Shown here: positions 1-8,669 of the stretch, piece after piece
Numbering within the stretch: position 1 is the first letter of the stretch
Layout of the letters: each line of letters opens with the position of its first letter
NCBI RefSeq assembly: GCF_015865035.1
Contig: NZ_JADZGI010000003.1
Coordinates: 186,001-250,000, forward strand
Reading direction: 5' to 3'
DNA length: 64,000 nt
From: Novosphingobium aureum
GTDB taxonomy: Bacteria > Pseudomonadota > Alphaproteobacteria > Sphingomonadales > Sphingomonadaceae
Made by a program: the position numbers and the translations under genes
Notes under the pieces: model-generated
What the model was told of the DNA's origin: nothing
Databases searched by the model: none
Seen by the model: the letters and a program-made list of their open reading frames with translations, nothing else

Positions 1-748
1 AGGCGCGGCTGTCGGCGATGTAGCGCGACCGGGCGACGAGCGCATTGTCGATCTCGACCGGGCCCGGCCCGCTCGATCCCACGACGTTGACATGCGTGCC
101 GGGACGCACCCAGTCGCCCAGGAGGATCGGCGTGCGTGCGCCGGTCAGGGTGCAGATCACGTCGGCGTGCGCACAAGCAGCCTCGGCATCGCCGGCCACT
201 TCGACCGGAAGCCTGTCCTGCCAGGCCTCGACCACGGCAGCGGCGCGCTCGCTCAAACGGCCCCAGATCAAGATGCGGGTGAAATCGCGCACGAGGGGCA
301 GGGCGGCGAGGTGCGAATGGACCTGCCCGCCGGTGCCCAGCAGCAGCAGCACGCCAGCATCCTTGCGGGCCAGTTCGGCAGTCGCGACCGCAGTCGCGGC
401 GGCGGTGCGGATATGGGTGATTTCCTCGGCGTCGGCGACGCAGACCGGGCGGCCTTCTTCGGGCTCGAACATGGTGACGAGGCCGCGATGGCGGCGAACG
501 CCCGGATTGTCGGCCTGCGCGAAGACACTGATCATCTTGGCGCCGAACATGCCCTCGTCCGAGAGCGCGCCGGGCATCTGCGCGAAGGTGCGCCCCTCGC
601 CCATGTGGATCATCGTGCGCAGCAACTGGCGCGTCTCGCCGCGCGAGAGTGCCATCATCGCCTCGCGCACGATCGCGATGCAGTCGGGATAGGTAAGCAG
701 TTCGCGCACTTCGTCGGCGCCGAACACGGCCAGTTCATCGCGTTTCAT
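1..748 (-). CDS. Ornithine cyclodeaminase / mu-crystallin family protein (3' end outside window)
   Basis: NAD(P)-binding enzyme of the ornithine cyclodeaminase/mu-crystallin family. Members deaminate-cyclise ornithine or reduce cyclic imines and imino acids; the substrate here is not known. The reading frame stays open from an ATG at 748 to the window edge (249 codons seen of about 310-330 usual). The conserved IRTAAATA segment is at residues 113-120 and the Rossmann loop LGTGGQ at 137-142. A later NVVGSSGPGPVEID segment matches the family's usual N-x-VGS-x-x-PG region. It is divergent from the Lrp-family gene at 890, and the shared 141-bp gap carries a perfect inverted repeat, so the Lrp protein probably controls it. 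The family is clear; the reaction is open. Confidence 0.85.
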   Translation of the reverse strand, partial: MKRDELAVFGADEVRELLTYPDCIAIVREAMMALSRGETRQLLRTMIHMGEGRTFAQMPGALSDEGMFGAKMISVFAQADNPGVRRHRGLVTMFEPEEGRPVCVADAEEITHIRTAAATAVATAELARKDAGVLLLLGTGGQVHSHLAALPLVRDFTRILIWGRLSERAAAVVEAWQDRLPVEVAGDAEAACAHADVICTLTGARTPILLGDWVRPGTHVNVVGSSGPGPVEIDNALVARSRYIADSRA

Positions 749-818
749 GATCTCGTCGGGCCCACCCTTGCGTCCTGTTACCTGCAGCTAGACTAGCGCA
801 GCACGGGGAATATTTGCG

Positions 819-872
819 CGCTTTCGTTGCGCATGGCGGGAGGGCCATGGCATAGTCAAGCCAACGAAAGCG
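819..872. promoter_or_regulatory. Inverted 11-bp half-sites in the ocd/lrp divergent promoter
   Basis: CGCTTTCGTTG at 819-829 and its exact reverse complement CAACGAAAGCG at 862-872. The centres are 43 bp apart, close to four helical turns, as expected for a wrapping Lrp/AsnC-type octamer. The right half-site lies 17 nt before the Lrp start codon. Probably an operator for autoregulation and for the divergent ornithine cyclodeaminase-like gene; a large stem-loop is the alternative. Confidence 0.5.
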
Positions 873-889
873 ATCCGGAAGCATAATCC

Positions 890-1366
890 TTGCCAGCAGA
901 ACTCGACCGCCTCGACCTCAAGATCCTCGATCGCCTGCAGACCGACGCCACCGAAAGCTCAAGCGAGATCGCCGAGCGCGTGGGCCTCTCGCAGTCGCCG
1001 TGCTGGCGGCGCATGCAGCGCCTCAAGGACGAGGGCTACGTGCGCGAGACAGTCTCGATCCTCGACCGCGAGAAGTTCGGCGAGAGCATGTTCATCTTCG
1101 CCCAGCTCAAGATGTCGCGCCTGTCCGATACCGAGCGTGAGCGCTTCGTCCACGCGGTTGAGGGCACGCCCGAGATCCTCGAGGCCTATACCCTGTTCGG
1201 CGAGATGGACGTGATGCTCAAGGTGCTCGCGCCCAATATCGCCTGGTACCAGAACTTTACCTTCCGCACCCTGCTGCGCCTGCCCGGGGTGGAGGACGTG
1301 CGCTCGACCGCGACGCTGTCCGAACTCAAGTGCACCCATCGCCTGCCGCTGCCCTCGCGCCCCTGA
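890..1366 (+). CDS. Lrp/AsnC family transcriptional regulator
   Basis: Feast/famine-type regulator of 158 aa, the usual size for the family. The N-terminal winged helix-turn-helix covers about residues 6-55 (LDRLDLKILDRLQTDA, then SSSEIAERVGLSQSPCWRRM). The C-terminal RAM ligand-binding and oligomerisation domain covers about 65-145, with the family-typical AYTLFGEMDVMLKVLAPN stretch. The start is TTG at 890; no ATG gives the full HTH. It is divergent from the ornithine cyclodeaminase-like gene, a common pairing in which the regulator senses an amino acid and controls its catabolism. The effector is unknown. Confidence 0.9.
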   Translation: MPAELDRLDLKILDRLQTDATESSSEIAERVGLSQSPCWRRMQRLKDEGYVRETVSILDREKFGESMFIFAQLKMSRLSDTERERFVHAVEGTPEILEAYTLFGEMDVMLKVLAPNIAWYQNFTFRTLLRLPGVEDVRSTATLSELKCTHRLPLPSRP

Positions 1367-1459
1367 TCGTGCGTCCGGCGCATAATCCATGCGCGCGGCA
1401 GCCAAGCGCAGCCTGCATTAGCAATCGCTTTGCCGAGCGAGCGCGATAGCCTGCCCGCC

Positions 1460-3190
1460 ATGATCGCCCTTCACTTCGCCCGCCGCGCCGCGCTGCACCT
1501 CTCCTGCGCGCTTGCGCCCATCGTCGTTGCCGCACCCGCGATGGCGGCAGATGCGCCCGACCTCGCCATTTCGCTCAGTCCCAAGGCCGAGGCTTCGGGC
1601 GCCCTGACGCAGATGGGTGTCGCGATCCGCATCGAGGCTCCGCCTGCCGAGGGTGTGCTTGTCTCGATCGCGACCAAGGAAAACACGGTGGTGACCTCGG
1701 CGGACACGATGACCGGGCTGCTCTTCACCGACGCACGCGGGGTCCTGCCCGTCGAGGCCAGCGACGAGGCGATCGACGACGACAATGCCCGGCGTTCGTG
1801 GAAAGCCGCGCGACCCGTCGAGGGGGCAGTCACGCTCGCCTACCGGGTGAGCATCGACCCGCGCCAGCCCGATCTTGCCGCGCCCCAGTACGAGCTGCGC
1901 GCCGCCGAGGGCGGGCTTTCCGGCGCAGGCAATGCCTTTCTCGTCCTGCCCGCAGACGAGGTCGCGCGCGACGTTTCGGTACGCTGGAACCTCGCTAGTG
2001 CAGGAACGGAGCAGGGTGGCGACGTGCGCGCGATTTCAAGCCTGGGGGCAGGCAACGTGTCGAGCACCGCACCGCTGCCGCCAGCCAAGGTCGATTCGAT
2101 GTACTTCATGGTCGGAGACATCGGCGCTTACGAACAGGGCACCTTCTTCGGCGCCTGGCAGGGGCGCTTCGGCTTCGAAGGCGAGCAACTGATGGGCTGG
2201 GCTTCGCGGTTTCAGCGATTCTACGGCGACTTCTTCGACCAGCGCCCCGCCAGTTTCGGCGTCTTTGCGCGCACCAACCGCACCAATCCGGGCAGCGGCA
2301 TCGGCCTGACCGACAGCTTCGCCTTCACCTTCGACGAGCAGACCCCGCTCACCGACCTCAAGGGATTGCTCGCGCACGAGATGGTCCATGCCTGGATCAA
2401 TTCGCTGAGCGGCAGCATGGATCAGCCGGGCGGTCTTGGCATGTCGTGGTTCGGCGAGGGGCTGGCCGTGCACTACCAGCGCCTGCTGCCCTGGCGTGCG
2501 GGGCTGATCTCGAGCGAGGCCTTTCTCGAGGACCTCAACTCGACCGCCGGACGTTATTATACCAATGCCCTGATCGCGACTCCCAACGAGGATATCGCCG
2601 GTGGGTTCTGGAAAGACACCCGCATCCGCGTGCTGCCTTACGACCGCGGCTCGCTCTATTTCGCCAGTGTCGATGCGCAGATCCGCAAGGCCTCGAACAA
2701 CGCGCACTCGCTCGACGATCTGGTGCGCGAGATGCTCGCCGAGCGACGGGCCGGGCGCGCGATGGACCTCGCCTTGTGGAAGCGGCTGCTCGAACGCGAA
2801 CTGGGCGCACCGGGACTGGCGCGCTTCGAGGCGATGCTTGCCGGCGAGACGGTCGAGGTGCCCTCGGATGCCTTCGGTCCGTGCTTCACCCGCATCGTGA
2901 AGCCGTTGCGCCGTTTCGACCTCGGCTTCGATCCACTGGTGCTGCTGAGCAAGGACCGGGTGGTCGCAGGTCTCGATCCGGCGTCCAGTGCCTATGCGGC
3001 GGGCCTGCGCAACGGTGACCGCATCCTCAACCGCTTTCCGCAAGACGCCATGCAGGGCGATCAGGAAGCGACACTGACCTTGCAGCTGGAACGCGCAGGC
3101 GAGCGTTTCGAGCTAACCTATCTTCCGCGCGGCGAGAGCGTCGACGCCTGGCAATGGCAAGCCGCACCCGGACAGCCGGATTGCAAGTAA
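1460..3190 (+). CDS. M61-like zinc metallopeptidase with C-terminal PDZ-like domain
   Basis: Probable exported metalloprotease of 576 aa. The ATG at 1460 is preferred over the in-frame TTG at 1430 because it begins directly with a signal peptide (hydrophobic stretch ending AMAADA near residue 31). The zinc motif HEMVH lies at 306-310 and the third ligand is probably E333 in WFGEGLAVHY, the arrangement of M61 glycyl-aminopeptidase-like gluzincins. The last ~70 residues (SKDRVVAGLDPASSAYAAGL, NGDRIL) resemble a PDZ domain, as in other M61 proteins. It stands alone between the Lrp gene and the L,D-transpeptidase. The substrate is unknown. Confidence 0.8.
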   Translation: MIALHFARRAALHLSCALAPIVVAAPAMAADAPDLAISLSPKAEASGALTQMGVAIRIEAPPAEGVLVSIATKENTVVTSADTMTGLLFTDARGVLPVEASDEAIDDDNARRSWKAARPVEGAVTLAYRVSIDPRQPDLAAPQYELRAAEGGLSGAGNAFLVLPADEVARDVSVRWNLASAGTEQGGDVRAISSLGAGNVSSTAPLPPAKVDSMYFMVGDIGAYEQGTFFGAWQGRFGFEGEQLMGWASRFQRFYGDFFDQRPASFGVFARTNRTNPGSGIGLTDSFAFTFDEQTPLTDLKGLLAHEMVHAWINSLSGSMDQPGGLGMSWFGEGLAVHYQRLLPWRAGLISSEAFLEDLNSTAGRYYTNALIATPNEDIAGGFWKDTRIRVLPYDRGSLYFASVDAQIRKASNNAHSLDDLVREMLAERRAGRAMDLALWKRLLERELGAPGLARFEAMLAGETVEVPSDAFGPCFTRIVKPLRRFDLGFDPLVLLSKDRVVAGLDPASSAYAAGLRNGDRILNRFPQDAMQGDQEATLTLQLERAGERFELTYLPRGESVDAWQWQAAPGQPDCK

Positions 3191-3426
3191 GCATATGGCC
3201 CGAGGGCAGATTTCCGGCAACTTTGCGCGTTAATGATGTATCGAACTGAAAATATTCCATATCTCTTCTTTGAGAAACGCCACCTCATTGACGAATAACA
3301 GAAGTATCGTGATGGCAATGTATTCGGGTCATTGAATTATTGATCCGGATGTGCCTGATATCCGGCCAGTACCGTTGACGCGGCTCGCGAACAGTTCGCG
3401 GCGCGCACTGGCCGGAGAGTTGCCCG

Positions 3427-4449
3427 ATGCTTCGCACGTCACCTTCCTCGCGCTTTCTTCCCGCAATCGCCATGGCCGCAGCCCTGTGCCAGTCCGGGCT
3501 CGCCAGCCCTGCGCTGGCGCAAGGCGCCAAGGTCTCGTCCGCACCCGAACTGGCCCGGGCGATCGACAAGCTCAAGCCGGGCGAATGGGTCTGGGCGCCC
3601 GAAGTCGCGCCCGAGGGGCCGGTGCTGGTCTACGTCGATCTCTCGCGCCAGATCGCGATGGTCTATCGCAACGGCGTGCGCATCGCCGCGACCACGGTCT
3701 CGACCGGCAAGAGCGGGCACGAGACCCCGACCGGGGTGTTCACGATCCTGCAGAAGGACGCCAAGCACCGTTCGAGCATCTACAACAATGCGCCGATGCC
3801 TTATCAGCAGCGCCTCACCTGGGACGGCATCGCGCTGCACGCAGGCGGGCTGCCCGGCTATCCCGAGAGCCACGGCTGCATCCACCTGCCCTACAATTTC
3901 GCGCGCGAGCTCTTCGCGGTCACCGACCTTGGCATCACCGTCGTGGTGGAAGGCGATGCCCAGCACCACATGGTGACCAGCGAGAACAGCCTGCTCTCGC
4001 CCTTCGATGCCGAGGGCAAGCCCCTGAAGGGCAAGCTGCTCGCGAGTGGCGAGGCCTATCGCTGGACCCCCGAAGCGAGCCTTGAAGGGCCCTTGTCGAT
4101 CATCGTTTCCAAGCTCGACCAGCGGATCGTCGTCCTGCGCGGTGGGGTCGAGATCGGCCGCAGCGTGGCGACGATCAAGGCGCTCGATCCCGATTCGCAC
4201 GTAATCACGCTCATCGAGCACGAGAACAAGCCGCACTGGGTCTATGTCGGCACCGTCGGGCACGAGGGCGAGGCCGGGCAGCCGCTCGACGAAGCGGCCT
4301 TCAACCGGGTGCGCATGCCGCGCAAGTTCTATGCAGCGCTATCCGCCGAGATGCGCCCCGGAACCACCGTCCTCGTCACCAATTCGCGGGTCGGATCGAG
4401 CGAGGGCAAGCGCCTCACCGTGATCGACGCGATCCCGCCGCGCCCCTGA
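3427..4449 (+). CDS. L,D-transpeptidase (YkuD domain), exported
   Basis: Peptidoglycan-modifying transpeptidase of 340 aa that would form 3-3 cross-links or attach proteins in the periplasm. A signal peptide covers residues 1-32 (ending SPALAQ). The YkuD domain spans about 58-185, with the catalytic motif in PESHGCIHLP: His149 and nucleophile Cys151. Residues ~210-335 (PLSIIVSKLDQRIVVLRGGV onward) echo the beginning of the first domain (VLVYVDLSRQIAMVYRNGV) but have no SHGC motif, so the C-terminal half looks like a degenerate duplicate. An AT-rich 236-bp gap precedes the gene and probably holds its promoter. Confidence 0.88.
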   Translation: MLRTSPSSRFLPAIAMAAALCQSGLASPALAQGAKVSSAPELARAIDKLKPGEWVWAPEVAPEGPVLVYVDLSRQIAMVYRNGVRIAATTVSTGKSGHETPTGVFTILQKDAKHRSSIYNNAPMPYQQRLTWDGIALHAGGLPGYPESHGCIHLPYNFARELFAVTDLGITVVVEGDAQHHMVTSENSLLSPFDAEGKPLKGKLLASGEAYRWTPEASLEGPLSIIVSKLDQRIVVLRGGVEIGRSVATIKALDPDSHVITLIEHENKPHWVYVGTVGHEGEAGQPLDEAAFNRVRMPRKFYAALSAEMRPGTTVLVTNSRVGSSEGKRLTVIDAIPPRP

Positions 4450-4452
4450 GCA

Positions 4453-5058
4453 TCAGGTCTCGCTGCGGCTTTCGCGGGCATCGGCGATGATCTCGGCGGC
4501 TTCGCGCATCACGTAAAGCCCGATGGCCGCCCCCACCACGAGGTCGAAATAGCGCGATCCGCTCACCATCACCGCGAGGCCCGAGGCGATCACCGCGGCA
4601 TTGGCGACGACATCGGCGCGCGTGAATATCCATGCCGCGCGCATATGCACCTCGCCCTCGCGCTGATGCGCGAGCAAACGCAGGACCACGAGGTTGACCG
4701 CCAGCGCCAGCATCGAGACCGCGATCATGGTCACGCCGCCCGGCAGGCTTCCGGCAAAGAAGCGGCGCGCGACCTCTACGAGCAGGCCTAGGCCCAGCAC
4801 GAGCAGCGCGATACCCGAGAACAGCGCCGCGTTCGCCTTGGTCCGCGCCGAGGCGTTGATCGCGAGGAGCGCGACGAGGTAGACCGCCGCGTCCGAGAGC
4901 ATGTCGAGACCGTCGGCGATGAGGCCGGTCGATTTCACGAGCACGCCGGCGGTTAATTCGACCACGAACATCGCCGCATTGAGCGCGAGCGCGATGCGCA
5001 GCGCACGCCGCTGGGCGGCATTGTCGAGCGGCGGGGGCGAACAGCCACAATCGGTCAT
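4453..5058 (-). CDS. Cation diffusion facilitator-like transporter, short form
   Basis: Inner-membrane cation transporter of the CDF type, 201 aa with about six hydrophobic segments and no C-terminal cytoplasmic domain. The TM2 motif GLIADGLDMLSDA keeps the metal-site aspartates. In TM5, where most CDF proteins have H-x-x-x-D, this one reads FTRAD: the Asp is kept but the His is absent. That substitution is found in a subgroup of short CDF-like proteins. The N-terminus has CGC, possibly for metal capture. The metal is not predictable. Its 3' end is 3 bp from the end of the convergent L,D-transpeptidase gene. Confidence 0.8.
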   Translation of the reverse strand: MTDCGCSPPPLDNAAQRRALRIALALNAAMFVVELTAGVLVKSTGLIADGLDMLSDAAVYLVALLAINASARTKANAALFSGIALLVLGLGLLVEVARRFFAGSLPGGVTMIAVSMLALAVNLVVLRLLAHQREGEVHMRAAWIFTRADVVANAAVIASGLAVMVSGSRYFDLVVGAAIGLYVMREAAEIIADARESRSET

Positions 5059-5086
5059 CGGTGCAGGCCTCGCGAGAGGGGGCGGA

Positions 5087-6085
5087 TCAGGCGAATTCCT
5101 CGGTATCGATCGTTGCCTGCCCCTTGGCGGAATAGCGGTGACCCGCGATGGTGTGCTGGTTGATCAGCGCACCTGCGCGATCGAGCACTTCGGGGGCGAG
5201 CGTGCACGAGGATGCCGCGAGGTTCTCGCGCATGTGCGCAGCGCTTGCAGTGCCCGGGATCGCATGGACATGCTCGCCGCGCGAAAGGACCCAGGCCAGC
5301 GACAGCTGCGCCGGGGTCACGCCCGCCTCGGCGGCAAGCGCGTCGAACTGCTCGATCAGGCGCAGGTTCGCAGGCCAGTTGCGCGCGTCGAAACGCGGCA
5401 TGGTGCGGCGCAGGTCGCTCTCGGGCAGCGCTTCGGGATCGCGGATCGCCCCTGCCAGCGCGCCGCGCGCGACCGGCGAGAAGGCAACGAAGGCAATGCC
5501 GAGTTCACGCGTCGTCTCGAGCACGCCCAGTTCGGGATTGCGCGTCCAGGGCGAGTATTCGGACTGCACCGCGCTGACGGGATGGACGGAGTGGGCCTCG
5601 CGCACGTGCGCGGCCGACCATTCCGAGACGCCGTAGCCGCCGATCTTGCCCGCCTCGATCGCGCGCACCATCGCGCCGACCGAATCCGCGATCGGCACCT
5701 CGGGGTCGAGCCGGTGCATGTAGAACAGGTCGAGGTGGTCGGTGCCGAGCCGCCTGAGGCTCTCGTCGAGCGAGCGGGTGATCGCTTCGGGGCTGCAGTC
5801 GATGCCGCGCCCGCCAGTCGCCTCGCCGACCACGATCCCGGTCTTGCTGGCGAGGAAGAACTCGTCGCGCCGATCCATGATCGCCTCGCCCAGGATTTCC
5901 TCGGAGAGGCCAAGGCCATAGATGTTGGCGGTGTCGAAGTGGTTGTAACCGGCATCGAGTGCAGCGCGGAACAGCGCCAGCGCATCGCCGCGCTCGGGCG
6001 CGGTGCCGTAGGCCCAGGCCACGTTCATGCAGCCAAGGCCGATGGCATTGACCGGCTTGCCGGCAATCGTTCGCGTTGTGGTCAT
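5087..6085 (-). CDS. Aldo/keto reductase
   Basis: NADPH-dependent oxidoreductase of the aldo/keto reductase superfamily, 332 aa. The catalytic tetrad is visible: Asp and Tyr in HFDTANIYGLG, Lys in ASKTG, His in FYMHRLDP. The C-terminal part contains the cofactor region (AFSPVARGALAG) and a RGEHVHAIPGT segment typical of the AKR11/13-like group. It starts at the ATG at 6085 and lies 28 bp downstream of the CDF start, so the two may be cotranscribed. The carbonyl substrate is unknown. Confidence 0.9.
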   Translation of the reverse strand: MTTTRTIAGKPVNAIGLGCMNVAWAYGTAPERGDALALFRAALDAGYNHFDTANIYGLGLSEEILGEAIMDRRDEFFLASKTGIVVGEATGGRGIDCSPEAITRSLDESLRRLGTDHLDLFYMHRLDPEVPIADSVGAMVRAIEAGKIGGYGVSEWSAAHVREAHSVHPVSAVQSEYSPWTRNPELGVLETTRELGIAFVAFSPVARGALAGAIRDPEALPESDLRRTMPRFDARNWPANLRLIEQFDALAAEAGVTPAQLSLAWVLSRGEHVHAIPGTASAAHMRENLAASSCTLAPEVLDRAGALINQHTIAGHRYSAKGQATIDTEEFA

Positions 6086-6160
6086 GGAGGCGTACTTCCT
6101 TCTGCGTCTTGGCCGCCCGACTGCACCCGCGATCCCCGCGCGGTCAAGACCCCGACGCCG

Positions 6161-8254
6161 TCAGATCCCGGCAGGCACCCCGGGGTAGGCGGGCAACACC
6201 GGGCCGAGCACCTCGACGAGCGGGCCGAGCCATGGCTCGTATTGCTTCCAGGCCTCGAGGCCGCGCGTATTGATGGGCTGGCGCACCTGTTCGGAGCTGG
6301 CAGTACGCACCGCGCGCCGGTTGTTGTAGAATTCGAGGCAGGCCGGCTCGAAGGGCAGGCCGAGATGGTCGAGCAGGCGGCGCACCTCGTTCTCGGTATC
6401 GGCGACCATGTCCTCGTAGATCACCCGGTGCACTGCGCCCGGCGCCGCGATATCGTAGGCAGCCATCAAGGAGACGTAGTCGCTATAGTAGCGGCCGATC
6501 TCGGCAAGATCGTACGTGAAGGTCTGGCCGCGCGCGAAGTGCTGCTTCCAGCCCGAAAAGCAGCAAGAGAGCGGATGGCGCCGCGCGTCGACGATCTTCG
6601 CTTCGGGCAGGATCGCGCGGATCAGGCCGACGTGCTGCCAGTTGTTGGGCATCTTGTCGATGAACAGGGGCTTGTCGCTCTGGCGGTGGACGCGGGTGCG
6701 CTCGATGTATTCCTCGCCCAGCCTTGTACGGTCGGTCGGGGTGAGGGTGCTCACCATCGCCTTGAAATCGGGAAATTCGCCCTCGTCGACCCGGGCCTGC
6801 AAGCGGCTCGCGATGATCATCATCTCGGGCAGTTCCATGGTGCCCTCGACCTGGCTGTGGCTGGCGAGGATCTGCTCGACCAGCGTCGAGCCCGAGCGCG
6901 GCAGGCCGACCACGAAGATCGGGTCGGGCGCGGAGCAGCCACCGGCGCCCATCGCGGCGATGAAGGGGGCGGTAAAGGTGTCGCGCGTGGCGGCGACTTC
7001 TGCGCTGAAATCGTCGGCATCGTGCAGCACCATGGTGCGGCGCAGGCGATTGCCCTTGTCGTAATGATCGAAGGAGGCCGCGTGATCCCCGGCGTCCTCG
7101 AGCGCCTTGCCGAGCGAGAAATGCAGGTGGAACACGTCCTCCCCGCGCGCCTCGGTCTCGGACGCGAGGGTTTCCAGTGCGCTTTCCATCGCCGCGATGT
7201 CGTTGGCGTCGAACGCGACCGTCTTGAGATTGGCGAGGCTCCACCAGGCCTCGCCCATGGTCGGGGCGTGCGTCACGGCCTGACGATAGGCGTGAACGGC
7301 CTCGTCCTGCGCGCCCAGCGTCTTGTGGACGTGGCCCAGGTTCTGCCACACCTGCGCATTGTCGGCCTGGTCCACGAGCAGGGCCTCGTAGATCGTGCGG
7401 GCACGTTCCTGTTCGCCCAGCTGGACCAGCACCGAGGCCTTGAGCAGCGCATTGCCCGGGCCTTTCATCGGTGAGCGGTCGAGCACTTCGGCCTGTTCCA
7501 GCGCGGCCTCGAGGCGGTTGTTCTGGAGCAGCAGGCGGATCAGGAAACTGCGTGCGAGATCGAAGCCGGGCGCCATCGCGATGGCCTTCTCGACGTAGGC
7601 GAGCGCCTCGTCCATCTCGCCGCGGCGCCAGTGGATCTCGCCTAGCAGGCGAAGGCTCGGCGGGTCGCCCGCGCCGCGCGCCAGCTTGGCCTCGAGCAGC
7701 GCGGCCGCCTCGTCGAGCCGCTCGGCATTCATCGCCATCGCCGCCTTGACCAGTTCTGGATCGTTCGAGGAGGCATGAACCCCGGAGAGGTCCGCGCGCC
7801 AGGCATCCTCGTCGCGCCCCGCCTTGCGCAGCTGCTCGGCGAGCAGGAACCATCCGCTCGATACCTTGGGCTGCTGGCGGGTGAGAGTCTCGAGTGCAGC
7901 AATGGCCCGCTCGGCCTCTCCGGATTCGCTCGCTGCCTGGGCCAGTTCCCAGAGCGCCGCAAAAAAAAGCCCGGGCTGGCGGCGCACCAGATCGGTGAGG
8001 GGAGCGATGGCCGCGCGCGGCTTGCCGAGACGGCGCAGCGCCTGCGCCTCGATCAGGATCGCGTGCGGATGGCCCGGTGCCATGCGCAGCGCCTCGCGGG
8101 CCAGCGTGCTGGCACGGGCAGGGTCCTTGGCGAGCGCACGCATCGCCTCGCCCAGCACCTTGTCCGGCCCGTTCGCCGCCCCGTTCGTCGCCCCGTTCGT
8201 CGCCCTGTTCATCGCAATGCGCGCCTGCCTGCCTGCCACCTGCACTGTCTGCAT
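6161..8254 (-). CDS. TPR-repeat sulfotransferase
   Basis: Fusion of an N-terminal tetratricopeptide array (about residues 30-430) with a C-terminal PAPS-dependent sulfotransferase domain, 697 aa. The 5'-phosphosulfate-binding loop is VVGLPRSGSTLVEQIL near residue 440, followed by conserved HPLSCCFSGW. This architecture is frequent in sphingomonads and often sits beside a TonB-dependent receptor, as here (divergent from 8670). The start is uncertain: the ATG at 8254 directly abuts AGGAGG, while GTG codons a few residues in have better spacing. Residues 14-29 are a four-residue ATNG-like repeat encoded by a 12-bp tandem repeat. The acceptor molecule is unknown. Confidence 0.87.
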   Translation of the reverse strand: MQTVQVAGRQARIAMNRATNGATNGAANGPDKVLGEAMRALAKDPARASTLAREALRMAPGHPHAILIEAQALRRLGKPRAAIAPLTDLVRRQPGLFFAALWELAQAASESGEAERAIAALETLTRQQPKVSSGWFLLAEQLRKAGRDEDAWRADLSGVHASSNDPELVKAAMAMNAERLDEAAALLEAKLARGAGDPPSLRLLGEIHWRRGEMDEALAYVEKAIAMAPGFDLARSFLIRLLLQNNRLEAALEQAEVLDRSPMKGPGNALLKASVLVQLGEQERARTIYEALLVDQADNAQVWQNLGHVHKTLGAQDEAVHAYRQAVTHAPTMGEAWWSLANLKTVAFDANDIAAMESALETLASETEARGEDVFHLHFSLGKALEDAGDHAASFDHYDKGNRLRRTMVLHDADDFSAEVAATRDTFTAPFIAAMGAGGCSAPDPIFVVGLPRSGSTLVEQILASHSQVEGTMELPEMMIIASRLQARVDEGEFPDFKAMVSTLTPTDRTRLGEEYIERTRVHRQSDKPLFIDKMPNNWQHVGLIRAILPEAKIVDARRHPLSCCFSGWKQHFARGQTFTYDLAEIGRYYSDYVSLMAAYDIAAPGAVHRVIYEDMVADTENEVRRLLDHLGLPFEPACLEFYNNRRAVRTASSEQVRQPINTRGLEAWKQYEPWLGPLVEVLGPVLPAYPGVPAGI
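8169..8216 (-). repeat. 12-bp tandem repeat in the 5' end of the sulfotransferase gene
   Basis: Four consecutive 12-mers on the plus strand: CCGTTCGCCGCC, CCGTTCGTCGCC twice, then the diverged CTGTTCATCGCA. Being a multiple of three, copy-number change would only lengthen or shorten the four-residue repeat in the protein. Confidence 0.85.
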
Positions 8255-8669
8255 TCCTCCTGTTCACGGTCGCGGGCGATTGCCGCCAGCCAACCTTCGC
8301 CTCGGGCACCGCCGGGGGCGCGGTCAGACCCTGGCGAGCAGGCTACCCGATTGAATGTTTCGCGGCCATGGTTCTGCATCGCAACAATGCAGTTGACAAC
8401 AGTCCAATCGCTGGCATGATCCGATCTCGGACACATGTTCTAGATTCTAGTTTTCTAGATAAGCCACTGAGTAATGGGATAAAGTTACGGGCGTACTGCG
8501 CCCGAAGCTGTTGAGCGTCGGACACGATCCGGCGCGCGGGGGAGGTTGTCTGCTCTACGCGTCGCTGCGCGCTATTTTGCGAGCGCGTAACGATTGCAGT
8601 GGGGCTTGAAAGGACCAGGGGAGCCGAACGCAAGATCGGCAGGTTCAGGACAACACCAAGGGGGTTATA
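8255..8669. other. 415-bp divergent intergenic region, sulfotransferase / TonB receptor
   Basis: The only stretch above 300 bp without a gene. It must hold both divergent promoters. It contains three close CTAG sites at 8438-8459 (TTCTAGA, TTCTAG, TTTTCTAGA), notable because CTAG is rare in such genomes. A good ribosome site, AAGGGGG, lies 6 nt before the receptor ATG. No RNA gene or coding frame was recognised. Confidence 0.6.

Noticed and set aside
3284..3320. TTGACGAATA at 3288 as a fourth copy of the amine-operon element
   Set aside because: It lacks the GTCCA end at the right spacing and lies before an L,D-transpeptidase gene with no functional link.
4901..7474. Very long open frame (857 codons) on the plus strand
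   Set aside because: It is antisense to the aldo/keto reductase and the TPR-sulfotransferase, whose motifs and lengths are clear. The long frame is a by-product of high-GC codon use.
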